Shown here: in pieces, positions 34,401 to 46,699 of the stretch
Position numbering within the stretch: position 1 is the stretch's first letter
Layout: each line of letters opens with the position of its first letter
Origin: Synanceia verrucosa
Taxonomy: Eukaryota; Chordata; Actinopteri; Perciformes; Synanceiidae
NCBI GenBank assembly: GCA_029721515.1
Contig: CM056556.1
Span: 22,156,669 to 22,220,668, forward strand
Direction of reading: 5' to 3'
DNA: 64,000 bases
Translations under genes and position numbers: made by a program
Notes under the pieces: model-generated
The model's input: only the letters and a program-made list of their open reading frames with translations
What the model was told of the DNA's origin: nothing
Databases searched by the model: none

Positions 34401-36491
34401 TTAACATGACCTCTCTGCTGGGCTCTGTAGAGCTCAACTGGGGTGAACGGGCCAGCAACTTCAAATGGTACCCCTACAGGACATCCAAGGTATTGTTGCA
34501 AGAGACACTTACTCTGTTAGTCAACGTGATGTGTTGTGTTGTGTTGTACCGGCATCAGGATGTCACGTTTTTGCATTTTCCTTTGTGACAGTTCCTTTAA
34601 CCGAATGCATACGCTGTTCCTTGTAGTAACTTAGGTGAATGGTTGGCATAGATAATAAACACTTAAATAATAAATTTAAATGAAAACAAATGTAATTTCC
34701 CTTGTAAAAATAAGTATTAACTTCTCAATTTAAACATTACTCATTAATATATTGTATCATAACATATATACATATATATATATATATACATATATATATA
34801 TTTAGAACATTTTACACGCCACACAAAAGGCATCATTTCCTCCTCCTATTGAGTCATAATGTCTCACACAGATTCACTGAAGTTTCGTATGGACTGATTT
34901 ATTATAAATCAGTACTCGATAGTACTGATGCAATTTGGTTGGTACCCTGAAAAAGTTGAACAGAAACATGATTATCTAGCTCTACTGGACTACTGCCAGG
35001 ATATAGTGATGGTTTTAGAAAATATACTGTATAAATATATTCAGTAATATTCAAAGATACTAACTGCAGCCTTAAAATAAAGAAGACTGAGCCATATATG
35101 GAGGGCTAACTCTGGTTTGGTTTGGCCACAGAAAAGGAACACAGACTGATTAAAATGGGTGTAAAACACTGTTGTGATTAAACATTTTTTGCAACAGTGG
35201 ATTTTAGGATAAATGTGATGTCTGCTGCACCTTCAACCATCCACAAACGGATCAGCTGCTGTGGTGCTGGGTAGGGTTGTAACGATGATACACTCAACTC
35301 ACGATTCAATGCAATTTCTGAAACTGGGTGAACAATATGATTTTCTGGCGATTTTTTTTTTTTTTTTAACAGAATGATTTTGCAGACAAATTATGACTGA
35401 ACAAGATTCTTGTAATTACAGTATTCTCCAAAAAAAATACATTTCTGATGTAGGGTGTAACTTCAAAAACAGAAACTATGAAATGAATGCATATTCAAAA
35501 ACATATTTAGATATAAAAACTACAAATTATATTTTCTCGTCTTTATCAAATGAAAGAGAATCCCTTTTTGTTTCTCTGATGTAGGCTAAACTGCAGTACA
35601 ACGCCATGTTCTCTGGTTTTGCAACTGAAATTATATTTTCTCTTGAACAACAAAAAATAAATCAAAATGACGTAATGACGTAATACAAATAAACAAACTA
35701 AGGCTTGCATGTGTTCCTAGTTTGATATTTACATTATGTTGCGTTACATTATATTATGCTTGAAGGGAAGCCAAAATGGTGCCACACCTCTGATTTATAA
35801 CCGATCCGTGCATCCTCGATTTCAAAATCACTTGCGACCGCTGCCATGTCTTTCGTTTGAATATCTGTACAATGTCGGTATGACATTGATTGAGTTAACT
35901 CAAAAGTACATTACATCCCCCGCTGTTTAAAAAGGGCATCGTGATTCATTTTTCATCTCAGCTAATTTGAATCATCATGCTTTTGTATTGATTTTTAACT
36001 GTCTCGTGATGCATCATTACATACATACTGTTGGGCAAAACTTGAGGTTTACAACTTGAGTGTCTGCTTGCCTTCTCAGAGCGCGCTAAACATGGTGAGT
36101 CGCTGTTTGGCTGTAGACTTAGAGCCTGATGGGATTCTCTGTATGGCTATACACCCTGGCTGGGTCCGCACTGATATGGGCGGGTCTGAGGTAAGACCAT
36201 CTTGCGTGCATCTGACTGAAATGTTACACAGTATTTTGCTTATTTTAACTCCAGGAGCTTCCACGCATTTAATATTTCATCATCATTTTAGGATTCTAAG
36301 TGATGTATATAGTGTTTACATTTGGAGGAGGTGACTTTGAGCATCAGTTTTTTTATGTTCATCTTTTTTTATTCCAGGCACCACTGAGTCCAGAGGAGAG
36401 TGTTTCCTCCATCTTGTCTGTGATTGGTCAATTGACTGAAAAGGATCATGGGTCCTTCCTGAACTTTACAGGAGAGGTTTTGCCTTGGTGA
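31461..36491 (+). CDS. classical short-chain dehydrogenase/reductase, C-factor/sniffer-like, 6 exons
   Basis: An NAD(P)(H)-dependent oxidoreductase, probably a cytosolic carbonyl reductase; the substrate is unknown. Coding exons: 31461-31613, 31870-31921, 32195-32382, 34316-34489, 36080-36190 and 36378-36491. All are GT-AG with frame kept, giving 263 residues, the normal size for a classical SDR. Visible motifs: cofactor-binding TGASRGLG at 16-23, NNAG at 97-100, catalytic Ser164 in NMTSLLGS, and the YRTSK active site with Tyr185 and Lys189. HPGWVRTDMGG follows the active site, as in C-factor-like SDRs. No signal peptide or membrane segment is seen. An in-frame second Met at residue 5 could also serve as start. 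A decayed partial copy follows at 37.5 kb. I give no symbol because the orthologue cannot be settled from sequence alone. Confidence 0.9.
33088..33262. repeat. GC-rich two-unit tandem repeat in SDR intron 3
   Basis: Two units of about 116 bases start at 33088 and 33204. They share AAAATGAC, a GGCCGGG-type core and the 17-base AGTGGCCGCCCGGGAGT-like end. The block is far more GC-rich than its surroundings. It is absent from the intron of the decayed duplicate copy downstream. Confidence 0.55.
33475..33830 (-). mobile_element. LINE 3' tail in SDR intron 3
   Basis: Reverse-oriented copy of the tail at 29815-30122, recognisable by CTTATCCTCACATAGGGTCG, GGGTACACCCTGGACAAG, CATGTTTTTGGATGGTGGGA and GGGAGAACATGCAAACTCC. 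It is missing from the intron of the decayed duplicate, so it probably arrived after the duplication or was lost there. Confidence 0.65.
34763..34801. repeat. (TA)n microsatellite
   Basis: TA/CATA tract in SDR intron 4. Confidence 0.85.
35273..36022. mobile_element. probable MITE in SDR intron 4
   Basis: The left side reads GGGTTGTAACGATGATACAC followed by ACTCACGATTC. The right side, reverse-complemented from about 36022, gives TGTAATGATGCATCACGAGAC. The TAACGATxxxACxCACGATTC theme is common at the ends of fish DNA elements. The interior is A/T-rich with a T run near 35350. No transposase is visible and the boundaries are approximate. Confidence 0.4.
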
Positions 36492-37016
36492 CCCAGATTA
36501 TTAGCAAGAGTGAGAATGCACATAGTTAATTAAATAAGTTATATTCATGGCCAGTGAAGTTTAGATTTTAGATAGATACCTATGTAGATACCTGTTGTAA
36601 ATTGACCATGAGTTTCCAGAGACTTATTTTGTTGAACTGCTGACAGTTGTAGGTACTAATTCCAGATCACATCAGTTACTGTAATGGATGGCAAGCTACC
36701 TAGGTCCTAATTCATAATGATTAATATCATTCACTTCGGAATTTGAAATACATTATTGATCGCCTGGAATATGTAAAATGTAAATTATGTACTTAATGTT
36801 ACAATATATTTACTTATATATACACTAAGAAACAAGTTTGAGAAATATGTGCATCAGAGGACATTAAGATATAAAGTATCTTTCTTTTGATTAGTTTGAT
36901 TGTATCAGTGTTATTATCACTGTTATTATCTGTTAGCCCTGTTGCATTGTGTAATTAGGCTTTTGTCATGAAAATGTTGATATATGTAGCTACAACAAAA
37001 TTCTCTCTGGTAGGAC

Positions 37017-37022
37017 AATAAA
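37017..37022 (+). terminator. poly(A) signal candidate for the SDR gene
   Basis: AATAAA about 525 bases after the SDR stop codon. Its surroundings (GGTAGGACAATAAAG followed by TTTGATTTGACTTGAC) also resemble the tail of a retroelement, so it may be either the gene's signal or an inserted tail. Confidence 0.4.
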
Positions 37023-37549
37023 GTTTGATTTGACTTGACGATTAAGTCTATTGTTATCACCTCATCCTTGCTCTAAAATCCTTTTTTTTCCATTTAGGAT
37101 GGCCTTGAGGTCCTTTTGTTACCTATGGTTTATTATTTTCATTATAATGGCCGATCACTGCTGAGACATTTCAGTCCACACAGTCATTTGACTGTAATCT
37201 GTTAACCCTGCCTTTTACATGTACATTAGACATTTCTTTTGATAAGCCATCTGGAAACTGGGCTGAGAATAGTCAGCCCACTGGCGAGTAAAGCAGGGCA
37301 ACATCAACACTTATGGAAAGTAGCTTTGAGACTAACACTAGCCGCCTATCCTGCTTTTGATCTCCCTGTCATTCTGTTGCTTGGGCAACAGCGTTGGTCC
37401 ACATTTACTTCCTGCCAGCTGCTGCATTATTGCAACAGGAAATACAGGAATGCGTTGAAGTTTGTAAAGCTCTATAGTGAAAGAAGACATCACATCTCCT
37501 CAGTGTATACCAACCAACATCTTAGAGCACAACCACTCAAACACGTTGG

Positions 37550-38757
37550 CTCCAAACTGAAACACACCAAAGTAGTATACATCCTGTACGCATTGGAGAT
37601 TTAGTGTGAAACTTTGTTTTTGATTTATTTATGAATTTATGCTCACTTTTGATTTTCATTTGTGTCAATGTGTCTTCTCCACTAGATTTGGTGAACCAGG
37701 ACCGAATAGAGAAGTCTCTAGAAGAGATGGTCCAGTTGGTACAAGTGAACTTCCTGATCAACAATGCAGGGATCAGTGTGGTGGCTGACTTTGATACCGT
37801 TACTGCAGAGAAGGTGATGGAAAACTTCACATGAATGCTGTTCCTCACTTAAGTAATGTTTATTATGCTATTTGCCCCAAAAGGGATGTTGTTTCCCACA
37901 ATCTTCATGTATTTATACACTCCTTTCATCAAAGCACTCCTTTCCTCTCAGCTCACAACCGTGTCATTGAGGCAGATTATTCAGGGTTGTTATTGCTGAA
38001 GGAACAAGATTGCTGCTGACATGAGCTCTTCTCCATCTCAGTGTTCTATAACTACAACCAAATGGATGTAAGTGTTGAATTAGGGAGTGATCAGTGTCAC
38101 TTGATATTGTGAGAGCTATATGCGCGTTATGGCTCTTCAATTTTAAATCTGACAGACTGGGTGCAAAGATGGCAGGTGATTGGTTTAATGTGCTCAGCTG
38201 TTGTCGGACATCATCTGGTGTTGCATAGCAAAATAAATTATTTTTGGCATTTGGGTTATTGGTTGGATAAAAACAAATTGGGGATGGGAATTTTGATATT
38301 TTAAAGATGGAAATGGTTTCTGGATTCATTGAGAAAATAATCAGCAGATTAACCTGTCATCACTGTAAATATTTCATAGCCTAATTCACATTAAATGGGT
38401 TCAGAAACTACATAAACAGCTTTCCTGCTTTTGAAAGGTCAGATCTGTAAGAGAACTGAACAGTTACCATTTTACCATGCGGCCACCAGAGGGCACTATT
38501 TTTTTTCCTCCCCACAAACTGTACAGCATGAAACCTGACTGGAAATTCTCCTGTGCCCAAAATTCAAGATTTAATAATGAAATTAGTTCTAAAATGTGAT
38601 TCCAGCCTCAACCGTGTTTTTTCCTACCCATTCCTGCCAGGCAGTGAATGAAGCAGGAGCAGGTGGTGCAGGGAGCATGGGCATCCAGAGAGCAGCCGTT
38701 AATAATATGAACTTTCTGCCGGGCTCTGTGGAGCTTGACTTGGAGGAATAGGACAAG
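37550..38757 (+). pseudogene. decayed partial tandem duplicate of the SDR gene (intron 2 to exon 4)
   Basis: The similarity starts in late intron 2 (shared CATACATCCTG and GTGTCTTCTCCACTAG). It continues through an exon 3 copy at 37686-37840, the intron, and an exon 4 copy at 38641-38757. The exon 3 copy keeps NNAG. It has a 9-base in-frame deletion before LINNAG and a frameshift after ENFT that creates an immediate TGA. The exon 4 copy has lost its beginning (only about 110 bases remain), carries in-frame stops and lacks the YxxxK active site. No copies of exons 1, 2, 5 or 6 were found. It cannot make a working reductase. Confidence 0.8.
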
Positions 38758-40908
38758 GTATTTTTTATTATTGGTTCACTCTGGCCACTATAACCTCACA
38801 TCTATTTTTTTTTTCAAATTTGGCACAAACATCCACTGGGACTCAGAATTTTGGGCTCAAAAGCATCACAATCCAAAATACATGAATTTGACTGCAGATG
38901 ATCACGATAATAATTTAACACATGTTTAAATAATTATTGAAGAAGTGGTCACATTTTGACAGGAATGTAAATTACAATATGTTCTCAAGTCAACACGTGT
39001 TTTCTTTGTTCAGCTTGTCGTACTATAGTACTACTATGTCATACTTAGTCATATTTAGTTTTAGTTTTTGAGAACATGCGACTACTGTTTTATGCTACAA
39101 AATGTTCTAGAACAAGCACTAAAACATTTCAGGATTTCTTTATTTTCAGTACATGCATGCAAATGGCTCCTATCTGTTGCACAGAACTATCATCATATAG
39201 CAAGTGAAAACAGCCAGTTGGGTTCTCTCGGGTTTCAGGTTTCAGTGTATGCATTTGGTGCTCACCACCACTCATGCACACTAAATAGTTATTATTTGAT
39301 ATTACAGTTCAGAGCGTGTTTTTAACATCATTGTAAAATGCTAATCAGAGTGTAATCTAGTAAGAGGTTGATGATTGACATTTTCAGCAGTGCACCTGCT
39401 TTGGTCCAGACCTGTGTTATTGTCTAGATGACCTTATAGTGGCAGTGTTAGAAGACATTCTTCTTAGTAGGAACAAGGAAGTTTAGTCAACTTTTTTTCT
39501 TCCTCATTCTTGAAATGGCAAGTTTGGGCTACACAACTTAAAATAGCATTGTCTTGACATTATGTTTTCACTGTAAAAGGGGCTGTTTTACATAGGTGTT
39601 GACTGACTGACAAGTCTGCAAGATAATGATAACAATGGAAAACCTTATAAGGAAAATGTGATTTAAAGTCCAGATACGGTGTTGGTGGCTCTTTAGTTGA
39701 GCATGTGTTATTATTATCAGTTAACAGCACCTCTAGCTCCTTCTGGTTTGGGTACAGTTTCATGATAAAGCAGAGTACAAGTCTATCTAATCCAATGTAT
39801 CAAACCTCCTAACAGATAATGATCTGAACCAACTGGATATAAGTATAAAAGTGCGGTTCAAATGTCCACCGTGGCATACAGTAGAGAAAGATGACAGCGG
39901 GACAGTGGGAATTGTTTCACTATGTGGTGGTGACATTTTTGTAAGAAGGGAACTTCAAATGGCAGAGAGCAGAAGATCAGGCCATGTTCAGCCCTGAAAT
40001 GCATTTCCATCTAATCAAACCAGTTTGCCCAGTATGGTGTACAGGAAGTCATGTGCCTAGGTGTGTGTGTGGAGAGTGAGAGGAGAGCGCCTAGAGTGCC
40101 AAAAACGGAAGGAACAGTTGATAAGGTGGCCGCTTTGAATGCCTCTTGCTGACTTTGTTTTTGTTGAATTTGAAGAACCTTGAATTGATTCATAGTGCAG
40201 CAATATATTTGCTTCTTGAAGAAAAAGTGGAGCTGTGATTTTACTACTAACTACAGGTATTTTCCATTTGTGTGTCATTTATAAGTGGAAAGCAGCAACA
40301 GTAGGGTTGATGTTTGTCTTTACTACTCACTGTCTTTTTATGTTGGAAATAAAATTCCCATCCCATTCCCTGTAAATTTTCTTTTCTCCATTTTCTACAC
40401 ACAAAAAAGTGTGTACACAAAAAATTTAATCTGTACTATAGATCTATATCTCATTAATTAATTATATGTCTACCTTTATGCTCCTTCATCAAAATCTTCT
40501 TATCTATTGTCTTACAAAGTTTTATGTTTTTTTTTTTGTCCTTGCTACATTCTACTTGTTTTGCATGCAGTGCAAACAGGACAAGTATTATTGACTAAAC
40601 TGCATCTGATAATCCTGTTTTTGTGTCTGTGCTACAGTTGTAAGTATGACACTAAAGTTATAACAGGTATAAGGACATTTCGGTCTGACAGTCTGATCAT
40701 GTGTCATACAATTTGTGTTGTGTATTTTTTAAATAATTAACCATGGTTGATCTACTTACTCGATTAAAGGGTTTACCTCATACTGAGGTCAACCCACAGT
40801 TTTGATGTTGTTGTTGCCCTATGCCTGAACCTCCATTATGGCATGCCTACATGACCTGTCATCTTGTGCTGCAGAGAGTATGAGTAGACCACATGGAGTT
40901 GGAGAGTC
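38758..40908. other. intergenic between the SDR copy and the synaptotagmin-like gene
   Basis: About 2.1 kb of A/T-rich sequence with no recognisable gene or repeat. It must contain the promoter of the next gene, but no TATA box is evident. Confidence 0.45.
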
Positions 40909-42580
40909 ATGGTGGTGATAGACTCTCCAGCCCCTGTGGGGCTGCTTTCGGCTGCTGGAGAGCTGAGTATGCCGTTCTCAGACACAGTCAAGTACTGCAT
41001 CCTTGGAATATCGGTCGCTCTTTTTCTGCTGGCGCTGGGTGTCTTGGCATGGCAGGCCTACAGATGCTGCACACAGAGACACACCATAAACACTCAGCAA
41101 GATCCTGGTGAGTAGATGAGATTGCAGGTCTGAACAGTATGCCACATGTTGCTGATGTTTTCTCCGAGCAAGAAAGTAATTACCATATGTCTGATTTATG
41201 CTGTAGGGAGCAGTGATCTACTGTGCTCAACGACGACAGGAAACTTCTTGAAAGCTGCAGGAACAAAGGTAAGGAATGGATATGAGATACAGAACAGGAT
41301 ATTTTACTTAAATTTATTTTCAATCTCAAGGTGAAAACAGGGTGTGACAGCAGCAAGCAAACACAAAATCGAGGAACATTTCTGGGAAAATGTAGATACC
41401 CTCAGGTTGTGAGCCCTGAATTTTAACAAGGAAACAGACTGTAGCAGCCTTCACTGTGTGGTCTAGGGCTAAACTGAGACCGAACTAGCACTTTTCAACA
41501 TAATACAATCACAAGCTCCAGCCTTATAAATCACAAGTACCTCTTTGACACGGCAATTACATTTAAACATTGTAAATACCTGTATTTGTAATGTACTTTT
41601 AAATGTAAGATGTTCCTGTTATTTTGTCTGGGCCCTGTAATCCATGGGGATGTTCCAAATAGGCAACATTGGCTGTGTACACAAAGAACAAGATCAACTT
41701 GTTTAAACAAAGGAGAGTTGGGATTTCACAGATCAAATTAAAGCTAGAGATGTCGCAGCTGCCTATAAAAAACAAAACAAAACAAAACAAAAAAACACTG
41801 ACAGAAATGGTGTGTATGTCTTCATGCTCCCCAGGCAGAGGATGACGTCACAGAGGTCGGCAGGCTGAGTCACTGCCCGTCTCAGACCTTGTTTTCCTCC
41901 TCAAGGTCCAGCCAGGCTTATGGAGACATGGGAGAGCAGGCCAACATTAAAAAGGTAGCACATTATGGCATATTCCTGTCATGTACATTTTTTCTGTTTT
42001 TCTCTTCATCTAACTGCATTTTACAGTTTGGAATATAAGCAGCATACGTTCCTAAGAGACCATGCCAATGTGTGCGATTTATTAGATAGGCTTATAGCTT
42101 TTGGAGATAGACAGGATTTTAATCACTGTCTTGTCTCACAAATACACTATTAGCATCAGCATTAGCCTCAAACACAACACATAATAAACCAGAGGCTGAT
42201 GGGAATGTCATTGGTTTAGTTTTTATTAGTAGTATTACCATTTGGTTTTGTTTAGTTTACACCAAATTTACCAAAAACATAAGGAGGTTCTTTTAATTTA
42301 AATTTTAAGGCAGTCTATCCGATAGTTGGCAAGATATTTAAATATCAACATCATAGTGGTGCTTGAGGAAGAGTTGGGATTGATACATAGTCTTTAGTGT
42401 CCCAGGGGGAGACAATAGAAATACATGAATACACACTTGGTCACACACATAGATAAATGTGTATATATATATATATATATAGATATATATATATATACGT
42501 ATACATATGTATGCGTATATATATATATATATACATATACATATGTATACATATATATATATATATATGTATACGTATGT

Positions 42581-42644
<64 letters not shown>

Positions 42645-44761
42645 ATGGCCCTGTTTGTATGCCAGGCCGTTGGTTAGTCCCCACTGGACAGTCAGACATA
42701 AAAGCAGGCTGAAAAGATCACTTATTCTTTAAAGAATATACTCAGTGCATTTCATATTTTCAAGCAGTAAAAGCAGCAGCATTAAGTTTCCTGGTGTCTT
42801 TCCTAACACACCTCCTTTTAACAGGTCAGTGGATCGCTGCATTTTTCCATCTATTATGACCAACTGCAGTCCCAGCTGGTGGTCACTGTCCTGCAGGTGG
42901 AGGGGCTCCTGGAGCACAACCAGACACACAGCCTCCAGCTATTTGTTAAGCTAAGACTCATGTGGTCAGATTCAGAGGGAGCAGGAGTGGAGGATGGTCT
43001 TAACGAGGAGGTAATTTTGTCTGAATTAATTTATGACACAGATGTCACCCAATAAGTGACGGGCACAGAAACTACACTCTTATATGGGGAAGTGTGCAGC
43101 TTTACTTTTCTCCGTTAATGTTGTTTAGACCCAAAAACCACTGTACCTCAGGCTATTTAAAGCCTTGGAGCAGTGTGTCTCTGTACTGTATAAAGGTGAT
43201 ATGGATTACTGCCTTGACTCTCTTAGGGCGATGGAACTGCACCTGTCCTGTGGACAATGCTGCAGGAGTGGCAGACTCGCATCGTGAAAGGCAGCTGTAA
43301 CCCTTTATTTGGAGACCAGTTCAGCTGTGTTTTTCAAGAGGATAAGGAGCTTCATCACATCAACCTCAGGATGGAGGTTCTGCAGCACATACCTCTCACT
43401 CTCAGTATCTCTGAAGTCATAGGAAGTTATTTTATAATTTGAAGTCAAACATGATTGAAACAGAGAATGCTTTGTGTGATTCTGTAGGCAAACTGTCTTG
43501 TATGTCGTGGGTGTGTGCATCACAGGTGAGGGACTTTGATAAATTCTCCAGACACACTGTGTTGGGAGAGGTAAGGGTTCCTCTGAGGCAGCTCAACATC
43601 TCCTACCCTCTGGAGCTACAAGAAGATCTGAAGATACCCCGGAAGGTACAGTATAGCAAGATGTTCTGCATACACACATAGGCATTCCTGTTTTTTTAAA
43701 AATCACACAGTGTTGAATAAGGTAAAGTATGTAACAAGCATTATAAAACTGACAAAAATAAATAAAATAAGTAAAAGACAAAGCTGTTATGCCTTCATTG
43801 TCATTTTAGTACAAGACCAGTACAACCACTGACCAAATTTATTGTAGCACTGTAGCATCCTTGTCTTCTTGGCATTTGCAGAGATAATAGAGGCACTTAT
43901 TTCAAATACACAAAGGAAGTGAATTTATTACTATTATTTTATGCTGAGTATTTGTACTCTATAAATGATTTTCATTTTGAGGAAGAGTTCAGTTTTTCTG
44001 AACATTACCTATTGCTTATCATTTTTTTGCATTTATTTAGATGGAAAAGCTATTTATTTTTATAATGTTTACTTCCATTTTGTAAATCCCATTGCCACCC
44101 CTCAATTATAACATGAAATTAAGTGGAATTTATTTAGTCTTTAATGTTCACGGATGTTTGTTGTGCTTGTGTTGTATATAAGTCACCATTTTTCTACATT
44201 ATATGGAAACATATCCTCTTCATTTCTGGACAGGATCTTGTAGGAGAGGTGTTCATGTCTTTAAAGTTTCTACCCACGTCTCAGAGGCTTGAGATTGGAC
44301 TGCTAAAGGTCAGAACGGTCCTCAACAAAACATGCTCAGATGCAGGTAAATTAAAAAAAAATGTCTGAACAAAAATACAGCTGTGAACATACAGCTGTCA
44401 TATGCCTATGATGTAACATACAGTTCTTGATTTGCCTTTTCTGTGTTGCCCAGTGCTGTACGCCAGGATCAGTGTGCAGTGCAACCAGTGCAGGTTGAGG
44501 TACCAGAAGACCTCTGCAGTAGCCCGCTGCCTGATGACTGTCTTCAATGAGGTCCTCATGTTTTCCCTGCCAGAGTTTCCTCTTGAGCAGTGCAAAATAT
44601 TAGTTTCTGTGTATGAAACTCAAATGACTAGGAAATCAAGCAAACATCTGATCGGACAATTAAGTGTGGGGAAGGAGAAGAGTTCAGAAGATAATCACTG
44701 GAGCTTAATGATGCGCTCAGTCCGCCATCCAATAGCAAAGTGGCATGGCCTACACATCTGA
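40909..44761 (+). CDS. atypical synaptotagmin-like protein: membrane segment plus C2A and C2B, 8 exons
   Basis: Probably a membrane-trafficking protein with tandem C2 domains. Coding exons: 40909-41107, 41207-41268, 41835-41954, 42825-43010, 43227-43376, 43526-43645, 44234-44345 and 44454-44761. Frame is kept to a stop at 44761, giving 418 residues. One hydrophobic segment (about residues 29-50, ILGISVALFLLALGVLAW) is followed by a CC pair suited to palmitoylation. C2A spans about 128-279 and C2B about 280-418. The C-terminus ends in a synaptotagmin-type PIAKWHGLHI. C2A keeps acidic residues only in loop 3 (RDFDKFSRHT). C2B lacks acidic ligands in both loops, so calcium binding is unlikely. 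The closest relatives are probably the divergent synaptotagmins (15/17/18-like); I cannot choose between them. Met21 is an alternative start. The exon 5 donor (GAG followed by GTTCTG) is weak. Confidence 0.85.
41767..41800. repeat. (AAAAC)n tract
   Basis: Short AAAAC pentamer repeat in intron 2 of the synaptotagmin-like gene, just before the exon 3 acceptor. Confidence 0.8.
42459..42642. repeat. compound (TA)n microsatellite
   Basis: About 185 bases of TA with interspersed CATA, CGTA and GTATG units, pure TA at the right end, in intron 3 of the synaptotagmin-like gene. Alternating Tyr-Ile frames on both strands are artefacts. Confidence 0.95.
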
Positions 44762-45154
44762 CTTGCATCTCATGTAATACTCTGTTGCACTTCCTTGATG
44801 TCTGTGCTTGCTTGGTTTAATTGAAAGTGGTGGTGCTGGGGATCTGAACCTGTTTAGTTACAAGTCAAACATGGACTCCTCTCTGGCACCTCAGAGGTAG
44901 ATTGTCTCTGTCCTAATCAAAACAGCAGAGTGACTGCCCAACTAAAACCTCTGTCATGATTAATCTTTTTTTTAAGTCTTTTTTTTAGCTCCAAATATTG
45001 CCATATAAAATAAGTGCTCCAAAGATGACCTTTGCACTCCTAATACTGATGAAGATTACTGATGAAGTTTTGCACTCACTGCACTCATTCAGTGCATAGC
45101 TGTGTTGTTTGTGTTACATTTATCTTCAATATGTATACTTGTCCATTCTGCAAT

Positions 45155-45160
45155 ATTAAA
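45155..45160 (+). terminator. poly(A) signal variant for the synaptotagmin-like gene
   Basis: ATTAAA about 395 bases after the stop codon, in an A/T-rich context. It is the nearest acceptable hexamer; no canonical AATAAA occurs between it and the stop. Confidence 0.4.
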
Positions 45161-45434
45161 TCGCTATGTTGCATCTCTGAGTGTTCAGTAATCCTAACTG
45201 TTAAAAATATAACACTATATTCATGTATTAAGTGAGGAATTTAAAATATTTTTGGTGACAAAGCCCTCTTTTTCTGGAATATTAACGTGTAAGGTGCTGA
45301 AAGGAGTTTTGTCTTTGGAGACTCTCTCACTATGATGCATAGATTTAAGGGCTTTGCTGCCATCTGCTGGATTAATAGTTTTATTCTGTGTGTGTAAGCA
45401 GATAATCTACTACTGTACTTCTGACCACTACAGT

Positions 45435-45690
45435 CAGTGGTGGAAGAAGTACCCAGATCATTTATCTAAATAAGAATTGCTTTACCACAGAGTTGAAATA
45501 ATAATATAAAGTATTTTAAGGGCCTAACGTAAAAGTACATTGTATATTTGTTGTTAGTGTATAATAATTATTGTTCCACTTCAATGTGGAACATGAAACT
45601 AATTTTAGGCTACTGCTGGGTAGCTTTTGAATTATAATAATCATACATTCTGATTTATTTATTTATTATTTATGTCTATATTTATACATC
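45435..45690 (+). mobile_element. fragment of a teleost hAT-like repeat (CAGTGGTGGAAGAAGTAC type)
   Basis: Begins CAGTGGTGGAAGAAGTACCC followed by AGATCATTTA, the familiar start of a very abundant fish repeat. Later motifs (AAAGTACATTG, CTGCTGGGTAGCTTTT) follow in the usual order. The right end is not clear. Confidence 0.55.
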
Positions 45691-45720
45691 ATAATTTAAA
45701 AAGTCACATCCATAGTAGAA

Positions 45721-45723
<3 letters not shown>

Positions 45724-45785
<62 letters not shown>
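45724..45785. repeat. (TA)n microsatellite
   Basis: Uninterrupted TA tract of about 60 bases, intergenic. Confidence 0.95.
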
Positions 45786-45787
<2 letters not shown>

Positions 45788-46179
45788 CTTTCATATTAAG
45801 TGCATACCTTATGTACAGTATTACTATTATTAGCATTATTTATCTACATATCTATTATTTCATTACTGTTGCTTATTGTTTCTTCCTTACTGTAACTTGT
45901 TTATGCTGCTGGGGTGGGTGAATTGCCCCAGTGGAGGAATAAAAAATATTGAAGATATGAATGAATAAATGAATAAAAAAACTATTCTATTCTATTTTAC
46001 TTTTTCTTCTACAATATTCTAATCTATAATGTCGCCAGTATAGCTGCCAGATAAATAAATAGTAGCGTTACAAGTAGGAAATATAGTGGAGTAGAATAAA
46101 AGGTAGTATAAAGAAGTTAAATTGAAAATATTCAGGCACTTTGGTTTAGCACTGTGAGCACAGAAAACACACTAACAAA

Positions 46180-46310
46180 GCCCAGGAGACTACCCGTAAA
46201 ATAACGGGCAGCGGGTCCCGCGAGAGTTTCCGCAACTTCCTGGTGCGCCATCGGCGGGAGAACCCATCAGAGAAAGTTCTAGTCCTTTCTTTGATACTGT
46301 CATAGAAATG
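46180..46310 (+). promoter_or_regulatory. GC-rich, housekeeping-promoter-like patch
   Basis: A short island of CpGs in A/T-rich surroundings, including GGGTCCCGCGAGAGTTTC. This is close to the TCTCGCGAGA element found in TATA-less vertebrate promoters. It ends in ATG followed by a good splice donor (GTAAGG) at 46311. It may be the first exon and promoter of an unidentified gene. The minus-strand frame across it (46146-46361) is not recognisable. Confidence 0.35.
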
Positions 46311-46699
46311 GTAAGGGCAATGGGTATACTCTGCAAACAAATGCCGTAAAGTTTGGATCACAGACTATCACGTTATCTAATGAATGTCACTGTTAATATT
46401 TTCTAATTACATAATTATTGTTATAATAATTATTTTCTAGCTAATTCAAGTTGTTTTTCTATTATTTTCGTTTTAGCTAGCTGGGTTAAGTTAGTGTTTT
46501 TGGCACAGCTATATGCACAAATGCTCAAGGGTGCCTCAATACAAAGTGTTTGAATATAGTGAAATATTCACTGAACTAAGAAGTAACAGCAATGACAGTG
46601 ACATGAACATTATGTCAGTAAAACTCGAAAACTGCTGCTTACACGTCCTCCATAGCCCTTCAATGGTCATAATGTGTCACTCATCATAACAATCTCCAG

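Noticed and set aside
37239..37604. 121-codon plus-strand frame between the SDR gene and its decayed copy
   Set aside because: No domain; its end overlaps sequence homologous to SDR intron 2, so it is not coding.
42338..42712. Tyr-Ile alternating frames on both strands
   Set aside because: Translation of the TA microsatellite.
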